From NCBI GenBank assembly GCA_910584785.1, contig CAJUDX010000054.1, positions 1 to 21,759 of the forward strand: 21,759 nucleotides of DNA, read 5' to 3'. A program made the position numbers and the translations under genes. The notes beneath the pieces are model-generated. The model had not been told where the DNA came from. It did no database searches and was given only the letters and a program-made list of their open reading frames with translations. This DNA comes from an uncultured Lachnospiraceae bacterium. Lineage in GTDB: Bacteria > Bacillota > Clostridia > Lachnospirales > Lachnospiraceae. Of the stretch, positions 14,763-21,759 are shown in pieces (positions within the stretch are counted from its first letter, which is position 1; every line of letters begins with the position of its first letter).

Positions 14763-15871
14763 TACTGCATAATCTCCGATAACTTCACCTTTCTGTTTTC
14801 AAACCGCGATTTTGTACAGGCATCGGCTGTTGCAATGGCATTTCTGGCGGCTTCTCCGGTGAGCAGAGGCTTAAATTCCTCATCCGGCTGCGCACCGTGC
14901 ATAATTCCGTTAAAGTATTCCATCTCGTCATACATAATCCCATGAAGCCACATCGGAGGCTTCTTTCCGGGACGCCCGTACATAATCGCGCCGTCCATCT
15001 CGGTTCCATGGTAAATCCTGGTGCGGTCATCATCTTCTTCCTGGGACTTGTGCATCAGGAAATACTCCTCCATATCTCCCTTTTTCAGCGTACCGCCGCA
15101 GTTAAACATATCCAGGCGGATGGCGCCCTCGCTTCCCTGGATTAATACATAGTGCTCCGGCCAGTGGAAGGCTGAACCATACTCAATCACAGCATAACGG
15201 TTATCGGGATATTCCATGGTAATAAACAGCATATCATCCTCATCACCGAAGCCTTCGCCCTGGTGGGCCACATTGCCGCCTGTCATGGTAACCTTTTCAG
15301 GACATCCCCCCATCAAAAACTGAATACAGTCCAGCTCATGGATGTGATGGTAGAGATGACCGCCGGATTTCGAGCGGATTTTCTTCCAGCTGATGGTGGG
15401 CTGTACATCCTCCCAGCCGTTTCTTGCCGAGTGACAGTACAATACCTTGCCGATTACCCCGTCATTAATCATCTTCTTCGCTGTGCGCACGCCGCGGAAG
15501 AAGTTCATCACATGGCCCGCCATAAAAGTTACCTGATGGCGGTCGCAGGCTTCCACCATCTCCGCACAGTCCTTAAAGGAAAGGGCAATGGGCTTTTCAC
15601 AGAACACATGAACCCCGTGCTCTGCCGCTTTAATCACCGGCTCTTTATGAAGGTAGTTAGGCGAAGCCACAATTACCGCATCCACATCCTCACGGCTGTA
15701 TAATTCATCCAGATCCATTTCCACCTCACAGCCAAGCTCATCGGCAATTGTCTGGGCATTTTCCGGGTCATACACGGCAACCACTCTGGCACCTTCCTGC
15801 TCCTTCATAATACGGGCCAGTTCTGCCCCGAAATAACCTGTTCCAACGACCGCATATCCAATTGTTTTCAT
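14762..15871 (-). CDS. Gfo/Idh/MocA-family oxidoreductase (copy B, operon distal)
   Basis: 369 residues: an N-terminal NAD(P)-binding Rossmann domain with VVGTGYFG (8-15) and the family Lys motif EKP (92-94), then the C-terminal substrate-binding fold with GGHLYHHIHELD (170-181), whose His and Asp are the expected catalytic pair. Such enzymes oxidise or reduce a hydroxyl or keto group of sugars, inositols or glycosides. The exact substrate cannot be deduced. The start has AAGGAG about eight bases upstream. It is the last gene of the ABC sugar operon, 88 bases after a paralogue that aligns along the whole length with roughly two thirds identity by eye. Acidic DDDRTRIY regions are shared by both copies. 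Confidence 0.9.
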   Translation of the reverse strand: MKTIGYAVVGTGYFGAELARIMKEQEGARVVAVYDPENAQTIADELGCEVEMDLDELYSREDVDAVIVASPNYLHKEPVIKAAEHGVHVFCEKPIALSFKDCAEMVEACDRHQVTFMAGHVMNFFRGVRTAKKMINDGVIGKVLYCHSARNGWEDVQPTISWKKIRSKSGGHLYHHIHELDCIQFLMGGCPEKVTMTGGNVAHQGEGFGDEDDMLFITMEYPDNRYAVIEYGSAFHWPEHYVLIQGSEGAIRLDMFNCGGTLKKGDMEEYFLMHKSQEEDDDRTRIYHGTEMDGAIMYGRPGKKPPMWLHGIMYDEMEYFNGIMHGAQPDEEFKPLLTGEAARNAIATADACTKSRFENRKVKLSEIMQ

Positions 15872-15959
15872 TCCTGTTCTCCTTATTCTTATTCAATCAT
15901 TACAGCTTTTTTATTTTTCTGGCTGTTCCAGCTCAGCTATGTTCATTTTTCAATATTTT

Positions 15960-17078
15960 TCAGAAAGCATTACCTGTGATTTCACTTACTTTTACTTTTC
16001 GGTTTTCCCTGAGGGACAGGGTGGCTGCGTCCGCAGATGCAATGGAATTTCTGGCAGCCTCACCAGTAAGAAGCGGCATAAACTCTTCGGTCACTTCTGC
16101 ACCGTGAAGTACTGCATTTAAAAATTCCATTTCTTCATCCATAATTCCCTGAAGCCATAAAAACGGTTTTCTTCCCGGACGTCCGAACTGATTTCCGTTA
16201 TCTGCCTGGGTTTCGGTATAGATTCTGGTTCTGTCATCATCCTCTTCCTTTGTCCGGTGCACCAGGAAATGCTCTTCTCCCTCCTGGGTCTTTAATGTCA
16301 TACCACAGCAGCACATATCTATCCGAATTGCGCCCTTTGTTCCCTGAATCAGCAGATAATGCTCCTGCCAATGAAAGGCTGAGCCGTACTCCAGCAGTGC
16401 ATAGCGGTTTCCCGGATACTCCATGGTAATAAACAGCATATCGTCCTCATCCCCATAGGCATCCCCCTGGTGTGCCACATTGCCGCCTGCCATGGTCACT
16501 GTGTCCGGGCAGCCGCCCATTAAAAACTGTACACAGTCCAGCTCATGGATGTGGTGATAGAGATGACCGCCGGATTTTGCGCGGGTCTTTTTCCAGGTTT
16601 TTGATGCCCCGGTGTCTTCCCAGGCATTGCGTGCTGCGTGGCAGTACAGAATATCCCCAATAACCCCCTGGCTAATCAGTTCTTTTGCCCTGCGCACTCC
16701 CCGGAAAAAGTTCATTACGTGCCCTGCCATAAAAAAGACCTTGTTTTCCTGGCACACCCTGACCATTTCTTCACAATCCTTATAGGAAAGAGCAATGGGT
16801 TTTTCACAAAATACATGAAGCCCATGTCCGGCAGCGGCAAGCACCGGCTCCTTATGCAGATAATTGGGGGTTGCCACAATTACCGCCTGAATATCCTTTC
16901 TGGACACCAAAGTCTCAAGGCTCTCTGCCGCCTCACAGCCCAGTTCTTCTGCAACGGCTTTTCCGTTTTCCGGGTCATATACCGCCCTTACCCTGGCTCC
17001 CGGCTTTGTATTGATAATCCGTGCCAGCTCCGCACCAAAGTAGCCAGAACCGACCACGCCATACCCTATCATTTCCAT
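15960..17078 (-). CDS. Gfo/Idh/MocA-family oxidoreductase (copy A)
   Basis: 372 residues with the same plan as its downstream paralogue: VVGSGYFG (8-15) for the dinucleotide, EKP (92-94) and GGHLYHHIHELD (170-181). Both copies keep every motif I can check, so neither looks like a decaying duplicate. Differences cluster in the Rossmann surface (residues 22-62) and in the C-terminal third around 275-330, which may tune substrate. The ATG has AAAGG nine bases upstream. It sits 62 bases after the second permease gene and belongs to the same transcript. Family membership is certain; the substrate is unknown, and an imported sugar, glycoside or cyclitol is the natural inference from the transporter. 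Confidence 0.9.
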   Translation of the reverse strand: MEMIGYGVVGSGYFGAELARIINTKPGARVRAVYDPENGKAVAEELGCEAAESLETLVSRKDIQAVIVATPNYLHKEPVLAAAGHGLHVFCEKPIALSYKDCEEMVRVCQENKVFFMAGHVMNFFRGVRRAKELISQGVIGDILYCHAARNAWEDTGASKTWKKTRAKSGGHLYHHIHELDCVQFLMGGCPDTVTMAGGNVAHQGDAYGDEDDMLFITMEYPGNRYALLEYGSAFHWQEHYLLIQGTKGAIRIDMCCCGMTLKTQEGEEHFLVHRTKEEDDDRTRIYTETQADNGNQFGRPGRKPFLWLQGIMDEEMEFLNAVLHGAEVTEEFMPLLTGEAARNSIASADAATLSLRENRKVKVSEITGNAF

Positions 17079-17139
17079 ACATAATTACCTTTTCTTTCTT
17101 TATATTATTTTTCTTTATCTGACCATTATCCCTGTGCCG

Positions 17140-17970
17140 CTATGACTTCACTGCACCGTCTGACATCCCGCCTGCAATCTTGTTCTGGATCAGGCAGAAG
17201 AAAATAACCGACGGAAGAACCACCAGAGCCGATGCCGCCATCATATCTCCCCAGTCCAAAATCTCAGCCCCGTCCAGGGATCGAAGAGCTACGGCTACCG
17301 TCATCTTGCTGGTATTATTCATTAAAATCAACGCATATAAAAACTCATTCCAGGTATTAATAAAGGTGTAAATCGCTGTCGCTACGACACCCGGTGCTAC
17401 CAGCGGAAGCACCACCTGCACAAAGGTCTGCATCTTGTTCGCCCCGTCAATCCGTGCGGCCTCCTCAATCTCCACCGGAACGGTTCGGAAAAACCCGGTG
17501 AGCAACCACACCGCATAGGGTACGGAAAACGACAGATAGACAATAACCAGACCAACCCTTGTATTAATCAGTCCCATCTTCCCCATTACAACGGAATAGG
17601 GAATCGCCAAAAGAATGGGTGGGAAGATATAGGTAGTCACCAGCACTTTCGACATGGCAGAACCCAGCTTCTTAAAGAAGCGGACAATGCCGTAAGCCGC
17701 CAGGGATGCCACAGTAATGGCAATCACCGTTGTTATCAGAGAGATAATCACACTGTTTTTGATATTGACAAAGAAATTCAGGTCATTAATCACATGGGTA
17801 TAATAATCCAGCGTCCAGGTTCTGGGCCAGAATGCAGTGGGATTGCCGGTAAGCTCTCCCTTTCCCTTTACAGAAGAAATCAAAATCCAAAGCAGAGGGA
17901 AAATGGATATAAAGGTCAACAACAGCAGATACCCATGGCTGATAACGGAGCCTGCTTTAACTTTTTTCAT
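17140..17970 (-). CDS. ABC sugar transporter permease, MalG/CUT1 type
   Basis: Membrane component of a carbohydrate uptake ABC transporter. The 276 residues contain about six transmembrane helices and the cytoplasmic EAA loop EIEEAARIDGANKMQTF (167-183), which contacts the ATPase. The short N-terminal tail before helix 1 is typical of the MalG half. The reading frame extends to a GTG at 17991, but the ATG at 17968-17970 has AGGAGG seven bases upstream. Its first four bases, ATGA, overlap the TGA of the preceding permease gene, indicating translational coupling. Confidence 0.94.
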   Translation of the reverse strand: MKKVKAGSVISHGYLLLLTFISIFPLLWILISSVKGKGELTGNPTAFWPRTWTLDYYTHVINDLNFFVNIKNSVIISLITTVIAITVASLAAYGIVRFFKKLGSAMSKVLVTTYIFPPILLAIPYSVVMGKMGLINTRVGLVIVYLSFSVPYAVWLLTGFFRTVPVEIEEAARIDGANKMQTFVQVVLPLVAPGVVATAIYTFINTWNEFLYALILMNNTSKMTVAVALRSLDGAEILDWGDMMAASALVVLPSVIFFCLIQNKIAGGMSDGAVKS

Positions 17971-18848
17971 TTGCTCTCCTCCTTTTCCCACTTATTCATC
18001 ACAGCAAAATAAATACCGCATATCAGCATCAAGAACAGGAACAAAAGCACGGTTACTGCCGAGGAACGCCCGATAAGCTTCGTGCTCCACCCCATATTGT
18101 AGGCATACAGAGGAATGGTCTGGGTACTTCCCGCCGGCCCACCTCCGGTAATTAAGTAAATCAAATCAAAGTTATTAAAGATCCACACGGTTCTCAGTAC
18201 CACCAAAAGCCCTACCACCATCTTGATGTGCGGAACGGTTACATAGTAGAAAGACTGCCACAGCTTCGCGCCGTCAATCTGCGCCGCCTCATACTGGTCC
18301 TTTGGCACGGTTTCTAACGCCGAGAGTACATTAACCATAATCATCGGGGCACCGAACCATATATTAATCAAAACCAGCGTGGCAAAGGCCATCGTACCAC
18401 TGGTAAGAAACTGAGGCGCCGTTTCACAGATACCCAGTTTTAACAAAAGATTAGGCAAAAAACCATACACCCCGTTGAGAATCCATTTCCAGGAAAACGC
18501 AATAACAATAGAAGGAAACGCCCAGGGAATAATCAGCAGCGTCTTATAAATTCCCTTGCCGATTTCAATCCTCTTTAATGCCAGAGCTGCCGTAAATCCA
18601 ACCAAAATCTGTCCTGCCAGGGACAATACCGTCCATTTCAGCGAATGAAAGAACGAAAGCCAGAATCCGCTGTCTTTAAGTACCTCAGCATAGTTCTTAA
18701 ACCCGATAAACTTAAAGGTCGGCTTAATCAGGTTTTTGTTGGTAAAGCTGTACACCACACTGGAACAGATGGGATAAATAAACAATGCAATGACGATAAG
18801 AATTGCCGGAAGAACAAACAGCCATCTTGTATAACTTTTCTTTCCCAA
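17967..18848 (-). CDS. ABC sugar transporter permease, MalF/CUT1 type
   Basis: 293 residues with six predicted membrane helices and the EAA loop DQYEAAQIDGAKLWQSF (184-200), partner of the downstream permease. I place the start at a TTG (18846-18848) that is seven bases from AGGAGG and gives MGKKSYTRWLFVLPAI, the usual short N terminus before helix 1. An upstream in-frame TTG at 18893 would add a cysteine-rich leader and has no ribosome site. The gene follows the binding-protein gene by 51 bases and overlaps the next permease by four. Confidence 0.93.
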   Translation of the reverse strand: MGKKSYTRWLFVLPAILIVIALFIYPICSSVVYSFTNKNLIKPTFKFIGFKNYAEVLKDSGFWLSFFHSLKWTVLSLAGQILVGFTAALALKRIEIGKGIYKTLLIIPWAFPSIVIAFSWKWILNGVYGFLPNLLLKLGICETAPQFLTSGTMAFATLVLINIWFGAPMIMVNVLSALETVPKDQYEAAQIDGAKLWQSFYYVTVPHIKMVVGLLVVLRTVWIFNNFDLIYLITGGGPAGSTQTIPLYAYNMGWSTKLIGRSSAVTVLLFLFLMLICGIYFAVMNKWEKEESK

Positions 18849-18899
18849 ATTCTCTCCTCCTTCTCTTAAACATACTTTCCGGCATAAACGCAAGAAAGC

Positions 18900-20270
18900 T
18901 TATTCCGCAGTTTCAAACAGGGCATTCAGCTTATCCTCTGCTGTTTTTGCCGCTGTTTCAACATCTGTCCCATTGGTAATAATATCCTGGAACATTTCCT
19001 CAATCACATGGTTATTCTGCATAATACCTGCCTGTACATTCGGGCCGTGCTCATAGCCAAAAGCCGTTCCGATGTCTGCTGCCGCTGTGAGAACCTCCTC
19101 TGCATGGGTGAACTGCTGAATAGTTTCATCCGCCTTATAGGACTCCGTGTCAGCAATTCCTTTAATGGCAGGAAGCATACCCACTGGGGTTGCATGAAGA
19201 AATTCCACATAGGTTTCCTCATCATACAGGGTTTTCATAAATGCCTTGCAAATCTCAGGATGCTTGGATGCCTTCCATACAACCATTGGTGTGTTTGTCG
19301 TCATAATTCCCTGGGGTTCATCTCCTGCACTGATTTTGGGAATCGGATAGCAGTCCACATACTGGAGCAGATCCGGCGAGTTTGCCGCAACACCGGAAAT
19401 CTGAAACCCGGAGTTAAAGTCAAATGCTGTCTTTCCCTGATAGTAGAGGGTCGCCTGATCCAGCACATCAAAATTAATGGAATCTTTGGGCGAACAGTCA
19501 TTATACACCTTCACCCAGTAGTTAATTCCTTCGATGGCAAGGTCGCTGGTAATATCCGCCTTCAAATCCTCCGTCAGCAGACTTCCGCCGCCGCTTCTTA
19601 CATAAAAGTCCAGGAAAAAGGTTGCCTGGAAGTCATTTGTCCCGCAGGGGAAAGACAATCCATATACCCCATCCTTCGTCAGGGCTTTTGCCGTTTCATA
19701 AAGCTCATCCCAGGTCGTCGGCACCTCCAGCCCGTTCTCCTCTAAAAGATCCTGCCTGATCCACATCACATGTGCATGACGGTAGAGGGGAACGGAATAG
19801 TTGTTGTCATCCATGGAGCCTTCCGCAATCGCAGCCGCTGAAAACTTATCCCGGCCAATATCATCAATCAGGTCATTGATAGGGGTCAATGCATCCACAT
19901 TAATCATCTCCGCCACTTGTGCAGGCAGAGCCGTGCTCATATCCGGCACATTGCCCGATGCAAGACCGGTAGTCCATTTCGTATAGAAGTCATTCCAGGA
20001 AAAGGTTTCAATATTTATTTTCACCTCTGGATTTTCTGCCATAAATTTGTCTGCCGCTTTCTGGATGGTTTCCAGTCTCGCTCCCTGCGTAAAGGAATGC
20101 CAGAATGTAATCTCCCCTGAAAGCTCCCCTGTTTCTGCAGTGTTCTGTGCCCCTTCCTGTCCTGCTGCCTGTGAGGAAGCAGATGGCTGATTTCCGGCAC
20201 CCCCGCAGCCGACCAGTGCTGCTGCCGAAATCGCTGCTGCAAGAATAAAACTTGTGTAACGTTTTTTCAT
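18900..20270 (-). CDS. Extracellular sugar-binding lipoprotein of the ABC transporter (family 1)
   Basis: 456 residues. The signal peptide ends in a lipobox LVGC with Cys22, so the mature protein is lipid-anchored to the outer face of the membrane. A Gly/Ser/Gln/Ala-rich linker follows, then the family 1 solute-binding fold beginning GEITFWHSFTQGARLETIQK. It captures an oligosaccharide or sugar derivative and delivers it to the two permeases. The start has AAGGAG eight bases upstream and a consensus promoter further up. It is the first gene of the operon, and no ATPase gene follows in the window, so a shared MsmK/UgpC-type ATPase encoded elsewhere is likely. Confidence 0.95.
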   Translation of the reverse strand: MKKRYTSFILAAAISAAALVGCGGAGNQPSASSQAAGQEGAQNTAETGELSGEITFWHSFTQGARLETIQKAADKFMAENPEVKINIETFSWNDFYTKWTTGLASGNVPDMSTALPAQVAEMINVDALTPINDLIDDIGRDKFSAAAIAEGSMDDNNYSVPLYRHAHVMWIRQDLLEENGLEVPTTWDELYETAKALTKDGVYGLSFPCGTNDFQATFFLDFYVRSGGGSLLTEDLKADITSDLAIEGINYWVKVYNDCSPKDSINFDVLDQATLYYQGKTAFDFNSGFQISGVAANSPDLLQYVDCYPIPKISAGDEPQGIMTTNTPMVVWKASKHPEICKAFMKTLYDEETYVEFLHATPVGMLPAIKGIADTESYKADETIQQFTHAEEVLTAAADIGTAFGYEHGPNVQAGIMQNNHVIEEMFQDIITNGTDVETAAKTAEDKLNALFETAE

Positions 20271-20317
20271 TTTCTCTTCTCCTTTTCTTTGTTGGTCAAT
20301 TTGCTGTTTCTATTGGT

Positions 20318-20346
20318 ATTATATTGATTTTCTTTATGCATTTCAA
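20318..20346 (-). promoter_or_regulatory. Promoter of the ABC transporter/oxidoreductase operon
   Basis: TTGAAA (20341-20346), 17 bases, then TATAAT (20318-20323). The match is strong enough for basal SigA transcription; the candidate operator lies 106 bases upstream. Confidence 0.82.
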
Positions 20347-20451
20347 CAGACTAAGCAACTTATAATAGCATAAAACGACTATTTATTTGATTTTTTATCA
20401 TATTATTTTATTGCCCTATGGCGATGGAATAATGCGTGCTTTTTTCCTGAT

Positions 20452-20493
20452 GTTTCCTTATTTTGTCATAAAGTTTCCATATTTTGTCTTAAA
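20452..20493. promoter_or_regulatory. 21-bp tandem operator candidate for the AraC-family regulator
   Basis: Two directly adjacent 21-base units, 20452-20472 and 20473-20493, agree at 19 of 21 positions (core TTTCC(T/A)TATTTTGTC). A period of two helical turns in direct orientation is what AraC dimers bind. The site lies between the regulator gene and the operon promoter. A related TGACAAAAATA occurs in the other orientation at 20513-20523. The rest of 20347-20560 is AT-rich, with nothing else I recognise. Confidence 0.6.
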
Positions 20494-20560
20494 TCAAAAA
20501 ACACCTATGGCCTGACAAAAATAAAAATCCGCGCAAAACAGAGAAAAAGAAATCATGTGC

Positions 20561-20597
20561 ATAAAAATAAGACCCTGGCATTTTCTGCCAGAGCCTT
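20561..20597 (-). terminator. Probable terminator downstream of the AraC-family gene
   Basis: CTGGCA (20575-20580) pairs with TGCCAG (20586-20591) around a 5-nt loop, with a few outer pairs. On the minus strand an interrupted U-run (UUAUUUUUAU) follows about five bases later. It is weaker than the other terminators and lies 150 bases beyond the stop codon. Confidence 0.5.
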
Positions 20598-20625
20598 GTC
20601 ACTATGGGTAACCCCCTGCATTCTT

Positions 20626-20736
20626 ATTTTGTTATCTATCAGCCTTCCTTTACCTTTGTTACTTTTTATTATCTATCCGCTTTCCCTTACCTTCGTTACT
20701 TTTTATTATCTATCTGCTTTCCCTTACCTTCATTTT
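20626..20736. repeat. 37-bp tandem repeat, three copies
   Basis: Three 37-base units at 20626, 20663 and 20700 share TTATCTATC, a two- or three-base variable spot, then CTTTCCCTTACCTT (first unit slightly diverged). They fill the gap between the AraC-family stop codon and its probable terminator, so they would be in that mRNA's 3' untranslated region. Confidence 0.93.
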
Positions 20737-20744
20737 TCCTTCCA

Positions 20745-21623
20745 TTACTCCTGAGATCTCTTCCTGTACTGGTTCGGGGTCAGCCCAAACGCCTGCCGGA
20801 AAACTCTGGTAAAATGATTAGCATCCTCAAATCCCACATCATGGGCAATACAGTTTACCGGGTCATTGGACACAAGGAGAAGTCTTGCCGCCATAGTCAG
20901 ACGAACCTGGCGGATAAATTCCGTTGCCGTTTTCCCGGTAGCCTCCTTAAACAGGCGGCGAAATGTCGTTTCCGCCACCTCTGCAATATCGCCAAGCTTT
21001 GCCGATGTATACTCTTCCGTGGGATTCAGCATAATATAGTCAATCACCGTCTGGATTCTGGGATCGGTCTGCACCGTGGACTTTTTCACCCGTTCACGAA
21101 TCTGCTCAAGGTTGTACTCCAAACTGTTAAACTCTGCATGCACATCTGCAGGTTCATCGGCGTTAAGAATATCAATAAGGCTTGCAATCAAACTATCTAA
21201 AGCCCCCCGCACATGGAAAACCTTCGATTTCTTTTCTGTGCGCACCCATGTATAGATGTCGCTGAAATAGGAAGCAATCTCCTCTCCCACATCCATAACC
21301 AGAGGAAAATGATAATATTCCCGGAGAAAATTGGCGCCCTCATAGAATACAGAAGTGGTGAAACGTATACTATAAAAAGAAAAAGTATCCTCCAATGCCC
21401 GGCAGGAAAGCTGACAGCTCTCCGGGATATAGGAAACCTGCCCTTTTTTCACCAGCACCACCTCATTATCCACGATAAACTCCGCACTTCCGTCAATAAT
21501 GTAGCGCAGCATATTATAAGGAATGGCACTTTCCGGATAAATCCACGTTCTGCCAAAGGAATACTTATCGATATAAAGAAAATTGAAGCGGATTTTGTTC
21601 ATAAAGGAAGAGGAGGACTTCAT
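20745..21623 (-). CDS. AraC-family transcriptional regulator
   Basis: 292 residues. The N-terminal half (about 15-110) is a cupin-like ligand-binding domain with RYIIDGSAEFIVDNEVVLV and GQVSYIP strands. The C-terminal 100 residues form two helix-turn-helix units, about 206-226 (TSAKLGDIAEVAETTFRRLF) and 255-285, ending in the family signature VGFEDANHFTRVFRQAFGLTPNQYR. It likely activates the adjacent transporter operon in response to the imported sugar or a metabolite of it. The ATG has AAAGGA nine bases upstream; a second ATG seven codons in is possible. It reads in the same direction as the operon but is separated from it by 474 bases with its own terminator-like hairpin. Confidence 0.95.
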   Translation of the reverse strand: MKSSSSFMNKIRFNFLYIDKYSFGRTWIYPESAIPYNMLRYIIDGSAEFIVDNEVVLVKKGQVSYIPESCQLSCRALEDTFSFYSIRFTTSVFYEGANFLREYYHFPLVMDVGEEIASYFSDIYTWVRTEKKSKVFHVRGALDSLIASLIDILNADEPADVHAEFNSLEYNLEQIRERVKKSTVQTDPRIQTVIDYIMLNPTEEYTSAKLGDIAEVAETTFRRLFKEATGKTATEFIRQVRLTMAARLLLVSNDPVNCIAHDVGFEDANHFTRVFRQAFGLTPNQYRKRSQE

Positions 21624-21652
21624 AAGAGAGGTTCCTTTCTTTGCTTCATTTA

Positions 21653-21694
21653 AACCAATTCATATAAACCCATTGAATCAAACCGATTCATATA
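21653..21694. repeat. 14-bp tandem repeat, three copies, upstream of the AraC-family gene
   Basis: AACC(A/C/G)ATT recurs at 21653, 21667 and 21681, exactly 14 bases apart. The first and third units share AACC(A/G)ATTCATATA. The block starts 30 bases upstream of the ATG, where a promoter or leader should be, and it may be a protein-binding site. I could not fix a clear -10/-35 pair. Confidence 0.75.
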
Positions 21695-21728
21695 TTCCCG
21701 TTTAAGTGACGTACTCCCGCCACCTAAC

Positions 21729-21755
21729 AAAAAATCATCCACTGGATAATTTTTT
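21729..21755. terminator. AT-rich bidirectional terminator at the right edge
   Basis: AAAAAATCATCC (21729-21740) pairs with GGATAATTTTTT (21744-21755), with one mismatch and a 3-nt loop, flanked by A and T runs. It probably ends a gene that lies beyond the window. Confidence 0.7.
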
Positions 21756-21759
21756 GCAA

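Noticed and set aside
15872..15959. Terminator between the two oxidoreductase genes
   Set aside because: Only a 4-bp stem (CTGG/CCAG) and no U-run in the transcription direction; the genes are probably co-transcribed.
18849..18899. Intergenic stem between the binding protein and the first permease
   Set aside because: CTTTC/GAAAG is only five pairs with a long loop, too weak to call as a terminator or processing site.
19008..19745. A 245-codon open frame on the plus strand
   Set aside because: It lies entirely antisense to the sugar-binding lipoprotein gene, has no ribosome site and encodes no recognisable domain.
20604..21200. A 198-codon open frame on the plus strand
   Set aside because: Its first part is the 37-bp repeat and the remainder is antisense to the AraC-family gene; no family features.

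Overview
The window looks like the chromosome of an endospore-forming Clostridia member, most likely Lachnospiraceae. The signs are a spoIID-spoIIQ pair, an isoleucine T-box leader, a eukaryote-like (type 2) IleRS, an ABC sugar operon lacking its own ATPase, strong AGGAGG ribosome sites and moderate GC with AT-rich islands. The genus is inference. Every protein gene is on the minus strand except the GGDEF/EAL gene at 4561.

Layout. (1) 1-3700 is an accessory segment. It holds an N-terminally deleted remnant of an AAA-ATPase/PD-(D/E)XK gene, an AT-rich GtrII-type membrane glycosyltransferase and an intact AAA-ATPase/PD-(D/E)XK gene. The remnant and the intact gene share 55 identical bases flanking gtrII. 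(2) 3729-5943 has a small alarmone synthetase divergent from a GGDEF-EAL protein whose two catalytic sites are both degraded. (3) 6135-8054 has spoIID and spoIIQ, both with substitutions at catalytic or metal-binding positions. (4) 8268-10733 is glycogen phosphorylase. (5) 10863-11028 is a 166-bp fold-back element with 71-nt arms whose end forms the ileS stop codon. (6) 11025-14643 is ileS with a T-box leader and a consensus promoter. (7) 14762-20346 is one operon read right to left: lipoprotein sugar-binding protein, two permeases and two paralogous Gfo/Idh/MocA oxidoreductases. (8) 20745-21623 is an AraC-family regulator upstream of that operon, with a candidate 21-bp tandem operator between them.

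How the genes fit together. The AraC protein probably senses a sugar or sugar derivative and switches on the promoter at 20318-20346. The binding protein and permeases import the compound using an ATPase encoded elsewhere, and the two dehydrogenases oxidise or epimerise it. glgP, ileS and spoIID-spoIIQ are core genes with separate control.

The intergenic regions carry an unusual number of short tandem repeats: 22 bp x4, 13 bp x8, 37 bp x3, 21 bp x2 and 14 bp x3. I found no CRISPR array, tRNA, rRNA, transposase or phage gene. The least explained item is the fold-back element: almost all its paired-arm differences are G-U wobbles on the plus strand only, which suggests selection on a single-stranded form.
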